The notes beneath the pieces are model-generated. The model searched no databases. It was not told where the DNA came from and worked only from the letters and a program-made list of their open reading frames with translations. The position numbers were made by a program, and so were the translations under genes. From Pelagicoccus mobilis (GTDB taxonomy: Bacteria > Verrucomicrobiota > Verrucomicrobiia > Opitutales > Opitutaceae), in NCBI RefSeq assembly GCF_016595505.1, contig NZ_JAENIL010000050.1, forward strand, positions 1 to 53,974: a stretch of 53,974 nucleotides of DNA, read 5' to 3'. Shown piece after piece: positions 26,066 through 36,045 of this stretch; position 1 is the stretch's first letter, and each line of letters starts with the position of its first letter.

Positions 26066-26812
26066 ATGAGCATCTTCCTGTACGCATACACTTTATCCGA
26101 AGCACCTCACGACCTAGAGGACTTGACCGGAGTGGAGGGGAGGAACCTCTTCATGGTGACGGTTGGCGAGGTGTCCGCGGTGGTGAGCGCTTATGGCCAG
26201 CAGACTTTGACGTTGGCGGGCGACGACATCTTTGCCCACCAGCACGTGCAGCGGTTGCTGATGTCTCAGTCTTCGATCATCCCGCTGCAGTATGGTTTGA
26301 CGCTTTCTAGTCTTTCTCAGGTCGAGAAGGTTCTTAAGAACAATCAAGAGGACCTCCTCAAGGAGCTGCATCGGGTCTACCGGAAGGTAGAGATGGAGGT
26401 GACCATGCGTTTCGACGTTCCGGATCTGCTGGACCACTTGATCGAGAAGTACCCGTACCTTCGTGATGAGAAAGGAAAGGTGCTCAATGGTCGTTTGCTC
26501 TACTTCTTGGGAGATCGGGCTAAGAAGTGTGAGAAGTTCACCCGTACCTTGGCCAAGGAGAAGGAGATCTATAAAACGCAGCTTGAAGAGATGATTGGCC
26601 CTTGGTGCGCGGAGATTCGCGAAAGCCGTTTGCCTCGTTCCGAGGAGGATGTGGTTACCTTCAATTGCTTGGTGAATCGGGAGCGTTTGCGGGTGTTTGA
26701 AAAGTCGATTTACGACGCGGGCGAACGTTTCTCGCCTCATTTCACCTTTGCCTACAATGGGCCTTGGGCTCCGCAGAATTTCTGCAGCCCGTCACAGATC
26801 TCTTATCAGTAG
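26066..26812 (+). CDS. Orphan GvpL/GvpF-family gas vesicle protein
   Basis: 248 residues from the ATG at 26066 (MSIFLYAYTLSEAP), the usual family start; upstream codons to 26006 are not family-like. The N-terminal half (GEVSAVVSAYGQ, FAHQHVQRLLMSQSSIIPLQYGLT) and the C-terminal ending FTFAYNGPWAPQNF are characteristic of GvpL/F, minor proteins of gas vesicle assembly. No gvpA, gvpN, gvpK or other gas vesicle gene lies within the window, so here it stands alone. It may be a relic, a distant part of a cluster elsewhere, or a protein used for another assembly role. It lies between glk and a chemoreceptor. Confidence 0.82.
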   Translation: MSIFLYAYTLSEAPHDLEDLTGVEGRNLFMVTVGEVSAVVSAYGQQTLTLAGDDIFAHQHVQRLLMSQSSIIPLQYGLTLSSLSQVEKVLKNNQEDLLKELHRVYRKVEMEVTMRFDVPDLLDHLIEKYPYLRDEKGKVLNGRLLYFLGDRAKKCEKFTRTLAKEKEIYKTQLEEMIGPWCAEIRESRLPRSEEDVVTFNCLVNRERLRVFEKSIYDAGERFSPHFTFAYNGPWAPQNFCSPSQISYQ

Positions 26813-26842
26813 AGGCCCGGGATCCTAGTGGGATTTTTTAGC

Positions 26843-26860
26843 CGTCTCGCTAGCGAGACG
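26843..26860. repeat. 18-bp perfect palindrome
   Basis: CGTCTCGCT / AGCGAGACG, self-complementary over 18 bp with no loop, 30 bp after the gvpL/F stop and 141 bp before the chemoreceptor start. No T-run follows on either strand, so an operator or protein-binding site is as likely as an RNA hairpin. Confidence 0.6.
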
Positions 26861-26914
26861 AAATGTTTCGCGTTCGTGACGCGACTGTAACGTTAGGCGT
26901 TTTAGGCTATGGAG

Positions 26915-26988
26915 GTGGCTGCCGACTGATGGGGTATGCGAAACTCCGAGATCGGAGCGCATGTTAAGCAGCTTTCCAACCCTGCCAC
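26915..26988 (+). other. Foldable leader upstream of the chemoreceptor gene
   Basis: Four nested stems can be drawn by eye: GTGGC/GCCAC (26915-26919, 26984-26988), GGGGT/ACCCT (26931-26935, 26979-26983, one G-U), ATGCG/CGCAT (26936-26940, 26958-26962) and CTCCG/CGGAG (26944-26948, 26953-26957) with an AGAT loop. The first two stems abut on the 3' side, as do the second and third on the 5' side. The structure ends 12 nt before the ATG, where it could affect ribosome access. It matches no riboswitch class I know. Confidence 0.4.
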
Positions 26989-27000
26989 ATCCCACGTTTC

Positions 27001-28875
27001 ATGAGCTTAAAATTTCGAATTTTCCTAGGTTTCCTAGGGAGCGTTGTACTGGTGCTCGTTCTCTCTGCGTTTGCGGTGATGACGATTGGACAGCTGTCCT
27101 CTCAGATGGAGTCCGGAAAAGATCGGGTTGTCGCGAACTTGAAGCGCGATTCGGTTTTGGTCGGCAAGGCGAATGAGATTGTCGCCATCTCGAGGCGGAT
27201 TGAAGCGATGAATTCTTTTGATCAATTGCAGCGGTTCGATCCGGATGAGGCGCTGGAGGCTGTTTTCGGATCGGAAGGGGCGAGTTTGGGGTTTCCTGAA
27301 AATATTCGTACTCAGGTCGCTCAGCTTCATCTGACGCGGAAGAACTATCTTCAGATGAAGGAAGAACTGCCTCGCGAGCTCGATAAGATCAGCGATCAGT
27401 ACCAAAGGTTGTATCAAACTTATGGATATCGATTGGACGAGGTTTCGGCGGACTTATTGAGCGTCGAGAAGCGAGGAATCGCGGAGGGAGCGCTGACGGA
27501 GCTTGCCTATTCCGCGTCGAAAATCGTGTCCGCTGCCCAACGTACGGTCGCTCTCTCGCATAACGACCGAGCGTTTTCACAGTTTGAAGAGAAGGTGATG
27601 AACTCGATTGTCGGAGCGCAGGAGGCATTGGCGACTTTGGAGGAGAGTTTGGCTGGTAGCACCGTGGGTGAATCGCTGGCGGAAGACGCGTTTGGCGAGT
27701 TCGGGGGGATTCTCATTGGATTCGTCGACGAGGAAGGACTCTCCGGGCAATTGGAGCAATTGTCGATCAAGGCGAACTCGATCGATGCGGCTTCTTCGAA
27801 TTTGTACGAATCGATTCGAGAGATCCAGCGTGGCACTATTTCCCGTTCGCATGGGATGGTGGGGGAACTTGATCGGCAGCTTGCTGGAATTGTTTCAAAG
27901 GCGATTGCTGGGCGAAAGACGATTCTTTGGATTTGTGGCGTTGCGGTGTTGGTGGCGATCGTCATGGGCGTTTGGATACCTAGGGTTATCAATCGTAGGT
28001 TGCAGTCGGCTTCAGTGAAGATGTCCGAGGTTACGGCCGCTTTGTCTGCCTCTTCGGGCGAGGTGTTGGCTGCGAGTAGCGTTTTTGCTTCAGGAAGTGA
28101 TCAGCAGGCTTCTTCTTTGGAGGAGACGTTTGCGGCGTTGCAGGAGATTTCGAATCGCTCGACTGAGAATATAGGAAATGCGGATAAGACGGTGGCGGCG
28201 ACTCGGCTAGCTCGGGAAACGGCGGAGGATGGAGTGAGCGAGATTTCGGAGCTAGAGGCTGCGATGACGGGGATTCAGAAGAGCAGCGCGGAGACGGCTG
28301 ACATCATTGGGACGATCGAGGATATCGCTTTTCAGACGAATTTGCTGGCGCTCAATGCCGCTGTCGAGGCGGCTCGGGCCGGAGCGGCGGGGGCTGGGTT
28401 TGCTGTCGTTGCGGATGAAGTACGAAGCTTGGCCCAGCGCGTGTCGAAAGCGGCAAGCGAAACGGGGAGCAAGATCGAGCAGGCGATCGATGACTCTGCT
28501 CGTGGAGCGGAAATTTCGATTCGCGCGAAGGAGCGCCTTGAGAATATCGTGAAGCGAATTCGGGAAGCGGATGGTTATGTGGAAGTGATCGCGGACGCGA
28601 CCTCCCAGCAGTCGGCGGGTATCACGCAAACGACGGAAGCGATGCGTCAGATGGACGATGTGACTCGATCTACTGCCAATAGCGCGAAGTACAGTGCCCA
28701 TGCTGCGGATACGCTCGAGAAGGAGTCGCACCGATTGCGTAATGCGGTGGATGAGTTAAACAGCTTGCTGGAAGGGAAGAAGGCTAGGAATAAAACGCAG
28801 AACCAAACTCCTAAGCCTGTTCATCGTTTCAATTCTTCTCCGTCCAAGCCCGGCGAGTTGGTTGTGTTTAACTAA
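27001..28875 (+). CDS. Methyl-accepting chemotaxis protein
   Basis: 624 residues. TM1 about 9-29, a helical ligand-binding region of some 270 residues (30-305) facing the periplasm, TM2 about 307-327, then the cytoplasmic signalling hairpin. The hairpin tip is the family's most conserved block (435-480, including [20 protein letters not shown] and [14 protein letters not shown]). No obvious HAMP sequence follows TM2; the helix runs almost directly into the methylation region. The periplasmic part is long and coiled, unlike a PAS or Cache domain. It relays a signal to CheA through CheW; no che genes are in the window. The 3' end overlaps the convergent acyltransferase gene by 8 bp. Confidence 0.93.
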   Translation: MSLKFRIFLGFLGSVVLVLVLSAFAVMTIGQLSSQMESGKDRVVANLKRDSVLVGKANEIVAISRRIEAMNSFDQLQRFDPDEALEAVFGSEGASLGFPENIRTQVAQLHLTRKNYLQMKEELPRELDKISDQYQRLYQTYGYRLDEVSADLLSVEKRGIAEGALTELAYSASKIVSAAQRTVALSHNDRAFSQFEEKVMNSIVGAQEALATLEESLAGSTVGESLAEDAFGEFGGILIGFVDEEGLSGQLEQLSIKANSIDAASSNLYESIREIQRGTISRSHGMVGELDRQLAGIVSKAIAGRKTILWICGVAVLVAIVMGVWIPRVINRRLQSASVKMSEVTAALSASSGEVLAASSVFASGSDQQASSLEETFAALQEISNRSTENIGNADKTVAATRLARETAEDGVSEISELEAAMTGIQKSSAETADIIGTIEDIAFQTNLLALNAAVEAARAGAAGAGFAVVADEVRSLAQRVSKAASETGSKIEQAIDDSARGAEISIRAKERLENIVKRIREADGYVEVIADATSQQSAGITQTTEAMRQMDDVTRSTANSAKYSAHAADTLEKESHRLRNAVDELNSLLEGKKARNKTQNQTPKPVHRFNSSPSKPGELVVFN

Positions 28876-29755
28876 CGGGTGTTTCGCTCTCTTCGCGCCA
28901 GCGTCGGTGATACCAGAAGTAGTGTTCGGGGTGTTCGGAAACGATTTCGCCGAGCTTTATGTTATAGCGTCGCATGACTTCTACTTTGTGTTCTTCCTTT
29001 GTCATGCCGCCGGGAAGGGGCATGGGCTCGATCTTTACCAAATGGGTTCCGTCTTCGTTTCGGTGTCCGAACATTGTGAATACAGGGACGTCGTGTTTAG
29101 CGGAGATTGATCCCGGTAGTGGAAGAGTGGATGCGTTTTTCCCGAGGAAGGGTAGGATGAGGCCGCCTTTGCCTGCGTGTTGATCGGAAGCGAAGACGAT
29201 GGCGCGACCTTCGTTTAGTTTTGCGAGGATGCTCCTTACGGCAGCGCGGCCTTTGTTGATCATTTCGACCCGATCGCCTGGGATCTTGCTGATGAATTCG
29301 TCGACCTTTTGGTTGTGTTGACGGCCGATGAGGAGCGAGAGGGGAATGTCTGCGAGGGAGATGGCTGCGAAATGGATGACCCAGGAGCTGAAATGTCCTG
29401 AGAGGAGGAGTGCCCCTTTGCCTTGGCTGAGGGTTTCTCTTAACTCCTCGAGGCCTTCGATTTTGACGATGCCGCTTACGATGTCGCGATCTTTGATGCC
29501 ATAGCGGATGAATTCTGAGGTGGTCCGGCCGAAGTTGCTGGCGGCTGCTCGGCCGATGCGATTGAGCTCTGCTTCGTCTGCGTCTGGCCGTGCTTGAGCG
29601 ATGTTTGAGAGGACGAGCTTCTTTCGGATACCGAGCGCCCAGGCCAGCCTGCCTATCCCGTGGCCGATCTGGAATGCCCATTGGCGTGGGATGATACAGA
29701 GGAAACGGGCGACGGCGATTAGGGTCCAGTATTCAAGTCGATGGGACAAACTCAT
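28868..29755 (-). CDS. LpxL/HtrB-family acyltransferase, altered active site
   Basis: 295 residues with an N-terminal membrane-associated helix (about 12-45). The family adds a secondary acyl chain to lipid A or acylates related lipids at the inner membrane. The active-site block is usually G-H-F-x-N-W-E; here it reads GHFSSWV (His121, with Val126 where the catalytic Glu or Asp is expected). The second block DQHAGKGG (191-198) resembles DQ-x-x-G-x-x-G, and the C-terminal HYFWYHRRW is typical. So the fold is clear but the charge-relay partner is missing; activity on the usual substrate is doubtful. Its start lies 36 bp after a CTTGCCCAC element. Confidence 0.85.
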   Translation of the reverse strand: MSLSHRLEYWTLIAVARFLCIIPRQWAFQIGHGIGRLAWALGIRKKLVLSNIAQARPDADEAELNRIGRAAASNFGRTTSEFIRYGIKDRDIVSGIVKIEGLEELRETLSQGKGALLLSGHFSSWVIHFAAISLADIPLSLLIGRQHNQKVDEFISKIPGDRVEMINKGRAAVRSILAKLNEGRAIVFASDQHAGKGGLILPFLGKNASTLPLPGSISAKHDVPVFTMFGHRNEDGTHLVKIEPMPLPGGMTKEEHKVEVMRRYNIKLGEIVSEHPEHYFWYHRRWREESETPVS

Positions 29756-29790
29756 GATTTTGGTCCCCAGACAATGGATCGAATTTTACG

Positions 29791-29799
29791 GTGGGCAAG
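29791..29799 (-). promoter_or_regulatory. CTTGCCCAC upstream element (site 2)
   Basis: Minus-strand CTTGCCCAC, 36 bp before the LpxL-like start; compare sites at 24703, 42514 and 48788. Confidence 0.3.
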
Positions 29800-29829
29800 A
29801 GCCGAGGGAGTTAATTTCGAGGAGTCCCC

Positions 29830-32166
29830 TTAAGCGTCCTTGAGGGAGCTGGGATCTTCACCTCTTTCGAAGAAGTAGCGGTTTACGCTGTCAGCGATGT
29901 CTCCGATTACGGCTGGCTTTGACAGGTAGTCGTCCATGCCGGACTTTTCTATCTCGAGCAGGGCGTCGGGATCGGTGTTGGCGGTGAAGCCCACGATCCA
30001 GGGGCGTTTCCGGTTTTCGCTTTGCTTGTCGCGAATCTGCCGGGCGCTTTTCAGCCCGTCGAGCTTGGGCATGCGTACATCCATGAAAATGATGTCATAG
30101 TCGTGCTCGAGGGCGAGTTCGCAGGCGAGCTCTCCGTTGTATGCGGTATCGATATCGATTCCGATGAGCTCCATGTGGTGGAGGAAGACGTTGCGGCTGA
30201 GCTCGTTGTCTTCGGCGAGCAGGATGCGTAGGTTGCGCCACTTCTCGGTTTGGTAGGAGGCGAATGGGCTAGTGGGGTCGTAAAGGGGGGATTCGCTGGT
30301 TTCGACGTACTTGAGCAAGGTGTTTCGCAGGTCGCGGATCCGAATGGGAAGCGTCAGCACTGAGGCGGTGGTGGTCTTGCGAATGAGGATGGCGTGGTCG
30401 GAATGGCAGAGTTGGATGACGCGGTCGTTTGGGTGGATGCGTGTCGCTTTTTCCACGGCTCGGAATTCGTCCTCAGAGAGGGCGGAGGCGACGATCAAGT
30501 CCGCTTCGGTTCCGGCTTCTTTGCGTTGGCCGACCAGCTTGCAACCCCATGCGGTGAGCGTGATTCGGAGGGAGGCATCGAGGGCCGGCGGGAGGTCTCG
30601 CAGCTCGACTTGCAGTGGCTTCTTTACGGAAAGCGGCTTGCCGACGACGGTGTTGAGCGATTGGGCTCGGTCGATGGGGAGGGTAAGGTGGAAGACGGAG
30701 CCGGTGCCGACCTCGCTCTCGACTTGGATGTTGCCGCCCATGGCGAGGGCTAGCCGGTAGCTGATGGTCAGCCCCAAGCCGGTTCCGCCGTATTCGCGAG
30801 AAGTGGACTGGCTGGCTTGGGTAAAGGATTCGAAGATGCTGTTCAGGCGATCTTCCGGGATGCCGATGCCGGTGTCGCGGACCGAGATTTGCATGCGTTC
30901 GCCGGTGGCCCGATCTGCGGGGACGTGATTGACTTCGATTGTGACTGAGCCCGTCTTGGTGAATTTGAAGGCGTTGCTGAGGAGGTTGACCAGAATCTGC
31001 CGTAGGCGAGTGACATCGCCTTTGAGCTGGGAGGGGAGGTTAGGGGCGAAGCTGGCGCAGTAGACGAGTCGGTTGTTCTTTTTGGCGGCGGCCGCGATAT
31101 CGAGGGACTCTTCGACGCAGGAGACTAGGTCGTATGTGATGTTTTCCAGTTCTAGGCGATTGGCTTCGATCTTCGAGAAATCGAGGAGGTCGTTGATCAG
31201 GTTGAGAAGGTTGCTGGAGCTTTTTTGGATGATCTCGATTTGGCGGGCCCGGTTGGGATCTAGGCCGTCGGCCTGTAGCACGGAGCTCATGCCGATGATG
31301 GCGTTCATCGGAGTGCGTAGCTCGTGGCTCATGGTGGAGAGGAAATCGCTTTTGGCTTCGAGAGCGGCTTCCGCTTTTTCGCGAGCTTTGACCAGTTTGA
31401 CGGTGCGGTCTGCGACGAGGGCTTCGAGGTTCCGGTTCGTTTCGTTGATCGACTTGTCTCGTTGCCGGACGGTGGAGAGCATGAAGTTGATGCTGTCCAC
31501 GAGGGTGCCGATTTCATCGTTGTTTCGCTTAAGGGCCCGAAGGTCGTAGTTCCGCTCTTCCGATACGCGCAGTGCGAGGTTTGCGAGCTCAGTTACTGGG
31601 TCGGTGATGATTGGTAGAAGGCGTTTTGCCAGCAGGAGGGAGGCTCCTAGGGAGAGGATCAGGATGGCGAACTTTATGGTTATGGCCGTGATGAGCTGGG
31701 CTCTTAAGTCGCTGTTGTCCGAGCGTATGATCAAGGTGCCGAGTTGTTCGCCACCGACTTGTATGGGTTTTGAGACGACGAAGATGTCTGGCTCTAAGTT
31801 CGTAGCGAGGGCATCTGCGGGTAGGCAGGGCTCGTCGCGATGGTACTCCGCGAAGGTTTTGCCTTCTTCCACCAGGATGAACCCGCAAGTGATGTGCTTC
31901 TCGTTGCGAAGTGCGGCGAGGATGGCGGTCGCAGCCGTTGGGTCTTCGAAGCGGAGCGCTGCATCGGTACTGCTTGCGAGCACGTCCGATAGAGTGTTGA
32001 GCGATTCAATCTCTCTTTGGGCGGCCATTCGGTATTCGCGAACGACGCTAGAGATAGTGATGAGGGAAAGGGCTAAGAGGCTGCAGGCCAGTACGATAAG
32101 CAGCAGTTTGTTGGACAGCGGGGCGGAGCGGAAGCGCTGTTTCAGACGGGCGGCGAATCGCCTCAT
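29830..32166 (-). CDS. Hybrid sensor histidine kinase
   Basis: 778 residues from the ATG at 32166; codons further upstream run through the promoter at 32320-32348. TM1 about 19-41, a periplasmic sensor of some 120 residues like the CHASE8 type ([20 protein letters not shown]), TM2 about 161-183, HAMP, then HisKA with the phospho-accepting His281 ([16 protein letters not shown]), an HATPase domain (N box [32 protein letters not shown]), a degenerate middle region and a C-terminal receiver with Asp696 ([13 protein letters not shown]) and LLAEDN. This is a phosphorelay kinase; no partner response regulator is adjacent. Ligand unknown. Confidence 0.92.
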   Translation of the reverse strand: MRRFAARLKQRFRSAPLSNKLLLIVLACSLLALSLITISSVVREYRMAAQREIESLNTLSDVLASSTDAALRFEDPTAATAILAALRNEKHITCGFILVEEGKTFAEYHRDEPCLPADALATNLEPDIFVVSKPIQVGGEQLGTLIIRSDNSDLRAQLITAITIKFAILILSLGASLLLAKRLLPIITDPVTELANLALRVSEERNYDLRALKRNNDEIGTLVDSINFMLSTVRQRDKSINETNRNLEALVADRTVKLVKAREKAEAALEAKSDFLSTMSHELRTPMNAIIGMSSVLQADGLDPNRARQIEIIQKSSSNLLNLINDLLDFSKIEANRLELENITYDLVSCVEESLDIAAAAKKNNRLVYCASFAPNLPSQLKGDVTRLRQILVNLLSNAFKFTKTGSVTIEVNHVPADRATGERMQISVRDTGIGIPEDRLNSIFESFTQASQSTSREYGGTGLGLTISYRLALAMGGNIQVESEVGTGSVFHLTLPIDRAQSLNTVVGKPLSVKKPLQVELRDLPPALDASLRITLTAWGCKLVGQRKEAGTEADLIVASALSEDEFRAVEKATRIHPNDRVIQLCHSDHAILIRKTTTASVLTLPIRIRDLRNTLLKYVETSESPLYDPTSPFASYQTEKWRNLRILLAEDNELSRNVFLHHMELIGIDIDTAYNGELACELALEHDYDIIFMDVRMPKLDGLKSARQIRDKQSENRKRPWIVGFTANTDPDALLEIEKSGMDDYLSKPAVIGDIADSVNRYFFERGEDPSSLKDA

Positions 32167-32319
32167 GATCGAATCTCGTCTTTTTCGGGGTGAAGGGAGG
32201 AGGAGGTCATGAAAAGAGGAGGGAAGTAGGAACTTACTTAGCAGAATCGGTCGATTAACGATCTGATTTGTAAATGAGGCATAGGGAACCTCGAGTCGAG
32301 CGGTGGATACGTATGAATA

Positions 32320-32348
32320 GACAATTAGGGGCAAACACTAAGTGTCAA
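32320..32348 (-). promoter_or_regulatory. Likely promoter/operator of the hybrid kinase
   Basis: On the minus strand a consensus TTGACA (32343-32348) is followed 16 bp later by AATTGT. An 11-bp palindrome ACACTTAGTGT (32335-32345) overlaps the -35 box and could be an operator. The start codon would be 154 nt downstream, leaving a long leader. Confidence 0.45.
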
Positions 32349-32394
32349 TACTGTCCGGTTTTAGGGTTTTAGGGAGGTAGGCTGTAGTGGATCC

Positions 32395-32432
32395 AAAAAA
32401 AGCCTGCACCCAGTATCTACTGAAGTGCAGGC
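32395..32432 (-). terminator. Rho-independent terminator of pgi
   Basis: On the minus strand GCCTGCAC (32425-32432) pairs perfectly with GTGCAGGC (32402-32409), followed by TTTTTTT (32395-32401). It begins 24 bp after the pgi stop. Confidence 0.9.
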
Positions 32433-32456
32433 CGTGAATATACGGATGCTTAGAGC

Positions 32457-34037
32457 TTAGGCAAGCACAAGGAACTTAGCTTCGTGCCACGCGGCACCGT
32501 CGATCTTGGAGATGCCGGCTTTCGCGTTGGCTGCCATGTGCAGAGCGATCTTGTAGACGAGCTCTGTAGACTCCGGCTTGCCGAGCTTTTCAGCGAGGGC
32601 TGGCGCGTCGAAGGACTCACCCTTGTTTGCTTCGAGCGTCTCGACGATGGCCTTGCCGAGGTCGATTGCAGAACCGGCGGCCTTCTTGCCCGCTTCAACT
32701 CCTGGTTGGTGGTAGGCGTTGATGCCGGTGAGAGTTGCGTAGTAACCGACTGCGCGCTCGTAGAGGGCGATGAGGTTGGCGACGCTGCCTTCGTTGATTT
32801 CGGCAACTGTGATCGTGATGGACTGGCGATCCTTTTCGGAAAGCGCTTCGCGGGTGCCGAGGAGGAAGCCTTGGAGATAATCACCGGCGGTCACGCCTGG
32901 CTCGACATCGATGGATGGGCCGTGGCGATCCTTAAGTACCTCGATGAGCGTGGCGAAGAAGTTTGGTACGCCTTCGCGGAGCTGCTGAACGTAAGCGTGT
33001 TGGTCGGTGGAACCCTTGTTGCCGTAAACGGCGATACCTTGGTTGACCACGTTGCCTTCGAGATCGAACTCCTTACCGAGCGACTCCATAATGAGCTGCT
33101 GGAGGTAGCGGGAGAAGAGGAGGAGGCGATCCTTGTAAGGGAGGATGACCATGTCTTTCTCGCCCTTGCCGTTGGTGGCGAAGAACCAAGAGAGCGCGAG
33201 CAGGGCGGCTGGGTTTTTCTCGATCTCCTTGGAGCGAGTGACCTTGTCCATGGCAGCGGCTCCGTCGAGGAGAGCTTGGATGTCGATGCCTTGCAGAGCG
33301 GCTGCTACGAGACCAACCGCGCAGAGTACGGAGGTACGTCCGCCTACCCAGTCCCACATCTCGAAGCGCTCGAGCCAGCCTTCTGATGCTGCTACCTTGT
33401 CGAGCTTGGAGTCGACGCCAGTGATCGCCACGGCGTGCTTGGCAAAGTCGAGTCCCATGTCGGCGTAAGCCTTCTGGGCTTCGAGCATGCCGTTGCGGGT
33501 TTCCGCTGTGCCGCCGGACTTGGAGATGACGAGAGAGAGGGTGCTGCCGAGACGGTCGCCAATCGCGTTGAGGGCGAGGTCCATGCCGTCCGGGTCGGTG
33601 TTGTCGAAGAAGTGCACCTGAGCCTTGTCTTCGCTTGGTACGCCGAGAGCGTGAGCGATGAACTGTGGGCCGAGGGCGGAGCCGCCGATGCCGATTACGA
33701 GAACGTCGGTGAAAGCGCCGTTGGCACCCTTTACTTCACCAGAGTGAACCTTCTCGGCGAAGGCTTTTATCTGAGCGACGCTAGAGTTGATTGTGTTCTT
33801 GAGCTCGTCGTTTGGAGCGAGGTCCGCGTTGCGCAGCCAGTAGTGGCCGACCATGCGTCCTTCGTCTGGATTGGCGATGGAGCCGCCTTCCAGTTCGTCC
33901 ATTGCAGCGAAGGCCTTTGCAAAGGCATCGCGTTGGGAGTCGACGTAGCCTTCTGGGAGGCCCAGACGGCTGAGATCAAGAGAGAGCGACACTTCGGGGA
34001 AATCGAAGGTCAGTGCTTTGAATGTATCCCAAGACAT
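32457..34037 (-). CDS. pgi: Glucose-6-phosphate isomerase
   Basis: 526 residues. Interconverts glucose 6-phosphate and fructose 6-phosphate. The first sugar-isomerase domain has [15 protein letters not shown] and [14 protein letters not shown]; the second has [41 protein letters not shown] (signature with the catalytic His) and [20 protein letters not shown] with the catalytic Lys. A standard bacterial enzyme of the shorter clade. Downstream of ilvD by 149 bp with an inverted repeat in the gap, and closed by a strong terminator. Confidence 0.96.
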   Translation of the reverse strand: MSWDTFKALTFDFPEVSLSLDLSRLGLPEGYVDSQRDAFAKAFAAMDELEGGSIANPDEGRMVGHYWLRNADLAPNDELKNTINSSVAQIKAFAEKVHSGEVKGANGAFTDVLVIGIGGSALGPQFIAHALGVPSEDKAQVHFFDNTDPDGMDLALNAIGDRLGSTLSLVISKSGGTAETRNGMLEAQKAYADMGLDFAKHAVAITGVDSKLDKVAASEGWLERFEMWDWVGGRTSVLCAVGLVAAALQGIDIQALLDGAAAMDKVTRSKEIEKNPAALLALSWFFATNGKGEKDMVILPYKDRLLLFSRYLQQLIMESLGKEFDLEGNVVNQGIAVYGNKGSTDQHAYVQQLREGVPNFFATLIEVLKDRHGPSIDVEPGVTAGDYLQGFLLGTREALSEKDRQSITITVAEINEGSVANLIALYERAVGYYATLTGINAYHQPGVEAGKKAAGSAIDLGKAIVETLEANKGESFDAPALAEKLGKPESTELVYKIALHMAANAKAGISKIDGAAWHEAKFLVLA

Positions 34038-34111
34038 TTTTGTAATGGTGGAGTGTGAAGTGTGAATGGTGAATTTTAGCTTCTTGGTGCGTCGCTTTGT
34101 TCACCTCATAG

Positions 34112-34185
34112 TCTTCCTCTTCATCATAATCTTAATCCTCCTCTTTTAGATTAGGATTAAGAGGAGGAGGAAGATGAAGATTGGA
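34112..34185. repeat. Imperfect inverted repeat between ilvD and pgi
   Basis: A pyrimidine-rich arm (34112-34145) faces a purine-rich arm (34146-34185). Two mutually exclusive perfect stems can form: TCTTAATCC (34130-34138) with GGATTAAGA (34154-34162), or TCCTCCTCTT (34136-34145) with AAGAGGAGGA (34159-34168). The ilvD stop lies immediately to its right. It may mark the ilvD 3' end; no T-run follows. Confidence 0.5.
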
Positions 34186-34186
34186 G

Positions 34187-35890
34187 TTAAAGATTCTTGT
34201 CGGTCACGCCGCCTTCTGAGGCGGAGGAGGCGAGGGCGGCGTATTTGCCGAGAACGCCACGGCGTTCACCTGGTCCCTTTGGTTCGTAGGCGGCCATGCG
34301 GGCGTCGTACTCGTCCTGTGGGATGTTGAGCGAGATGGTGTTCTTGACCGCGTCGATCTCGATTTCGTCACCGTTTTTGACGATGCCGATTGGACCGCCG
34401 CAAGCCGCTTCTGGAGTGATGTGGCCGACGTCGAAACCGTGAGAACCGCCTGAGAAGCGCCCGTCTGTGATAAGGGCGACTTCCTTGATGAGGCCACGAC
34501 CTGCAACTGCGGATGTGGGCGAGAGCATTTCGCGCATGCCTGGACCGCCAACTGGACCTTCGTTGCGGATGACGACTACGTCTCCGGCAACAACGTCGCC
34601 ACGGAGGATGCCTTGGAGCGAGTCTTCTTCGTTTTCGTAAACCTTGGCAGTGCCCTTGAAGTAGAGACCTTCCTTGCCGGTGATCTTGCCCACGCCGCCA
34701 GTTGGAGCGAGGTTTCCGCGGAGGACGCGGAGGTGGGAGGTTTCCTTAATTGGGTCGTCCCAAGGACGGATGATGTCCTGCTCGGCTGGGTACGCTGGGT
34801 AAGGCTTAACGTCTGCGAGATTTTCGGCGATGGTCTTGCCGGTAACGGTGATGCAAGAGCCGTCGAGGAGTCCGCGGTCGAGGAGGATCTTCATCATTGG
34901 CTGGATGCCGCCGATGCGGATGAGGTGGGACATGTTGTATTTGCCGAAAGGCTTCACGTCCGCGAGGAGAGGGATCTCTTCGCCGAGGCGCTCGAAATCG
35001 TCGATAGTGAGATCGACGTCCGCCGCGTGTGCGATGGCGAGAAGGTGGAGAATGATGTTGGTCGAGCCGCCGAGTGCGATACAGGTCTTGATCGCGTTTT
35101 CGAAGGCGGCCTTGGTCATGATGTCGCGTGGCTTGAGGTCGAGCTCGATGAGCTTGGCGACTTGCTTGCCTGCGTTGAAACAGTCTTCCCGCTTGTCTTG
35201 GCTGACTGCGAGCTGAGCGGAAGAACCAGGGAGGGACATGCCGAGGGCCTCGATAGCGGTGGCCATGGAGTTGGCCGTGTACATGCCGCCGCAAGATCCA
35301 GGACCTGGGATAGCGTTGCACTCGATCTCCTTGAGCTCGCCGTCGTCGATTTCACCCTTTGCGTGGCGACCGACCGCTTCGAAGATGGAGACGATGTCGA
35401 TTGGCTTTTCCTTGTGGAGGCCAGGGAGGATAGAGCCGCCGTAGACGAAAATGGCTGGGCGGTTGAGGCGAGCGATGGCGATCATGCAGCCTGGCATGTT
35501 TTTGTCGCAGCCACCGATGGGTACGAGGCCGTCCATGCTTTCGCCGGCGACTACGGTCTCGATGGAGTCGGCGATGACTTCGCGTGAAACGAGGCTGTAG
35601 CGCATGCCCTTGGTACCCATTGAGATACCGTCGGAAATGGTGATGGTGGAGAAGTTGACCGGCTTCGCTCCACCTGCGTCGGCACCCTTGGTGGCGTGTT
35701 CGGCGAGCTCGTCGATGTGCATGTTGCACGGCGTGAGGTCGGAGCCAGTGGATGCGATCGCGATCTGGGGTTTCTTGAAATCCTCATCGGTGAAGCCCAC
35801 TGCGCGAAGCATGGAGCGGGCTGGGGCGCGGTCGTTGCCGTCAACGAGCGTAGATGAGAAAGGACGGTTGCAATTAGATTGTTCGCTCAA
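34187..35890 (-). CDS. ilvD: Dihydroxy-acid dehydratase
   Basis: 567 residues from a TTG at 35890 (LSEQSNCNRPFSS in the raw reading, Met as initiator). It dehydrates dihydroxy-isovalerate and -methylvalerate to the 2-oxo acids for valine and isoleucine. The iron-sulfur cysteines lie in IGGCDKNMPGC and GPGSCGGMYTANSM; TDGRFSGGSHGFDVGH, GGPIGIVKNGD and AGGAKPVNFSTITISDG are also diagnostic. Its products are precursors of branched 2-oxo acids, the same compounds that could feed the lipoyl/KAS III chimera, though that link is inference. No other ilv genes are adjacent. Confidence 0.96.
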   Translation of the reverse strand: MSEQSNCNRPFSSTLVDGNDRAPARSMLRAVGFTDEDFKKPQIAIASTGSDLTPCNMHIDELAEHATKGADAGGAKPVNFSTITISDGISMGTKGMRYSLVSREVIADSIETVVAGESMDGLVPIGGCDKNMPGCMIAIARLNRPAIFVYGGSILPGLHKEKPIDIVSIFEAVGRHAKGEIDDGELKEIECNAIPGPGSCGGMYTANSMATAIEALGMSLPGSSAQLAVSQDKREDCFNAGKQVAKLIELDLKPRDIMTKAAFENAIKTCIALGGSTNIILHLLAIAHAADVDLTIDDFERLGEEIPLLADVKPFGKYNMSHLIRIGGIQPMMKILLDRGLLDGSCITVTGKTIAENLADVKPYPAYPAEQDIIRPWDDPIKETSHLRVLRGNLAPTGGVGKITGKEGLYFKGTAKVYENEEDSLQGILRGDVVAGDVVVIRNEGPVGGPGMREMLSPTSAVAGRGLIKEVALITDGRFSGGSHGFDVGHITPEAACGGPIGIVKNGDEIEIDAVKNTISLNIPQDEYDARMAAYEPKGPGERRGVLGKYAALASSASEGGVTDKNL

Positions 35891-36045
35891 AGGAAGTGGT
35901 GGTTGAGAAACTTTGATTTGCCTTCTTCCGAGGAGCCCGTAGCGGTCTCTCCAGAAAAAAGAGAACCTTTACATCAGAGGGCCGGATTGCGATCAAGTTA
36001 TACTTTGGCCCAAATTCAGCCACTTTTTCCCTCCTTTCCTAACCC

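Noticed and set aside
26870-26935. A cobalamin riboswitch, from GCGACTGTAACG and GTGGCTGCC
   Set aside because: The order and spacing of the other B12-box elements are absent, and the downstream gene is a chemoreceptor.
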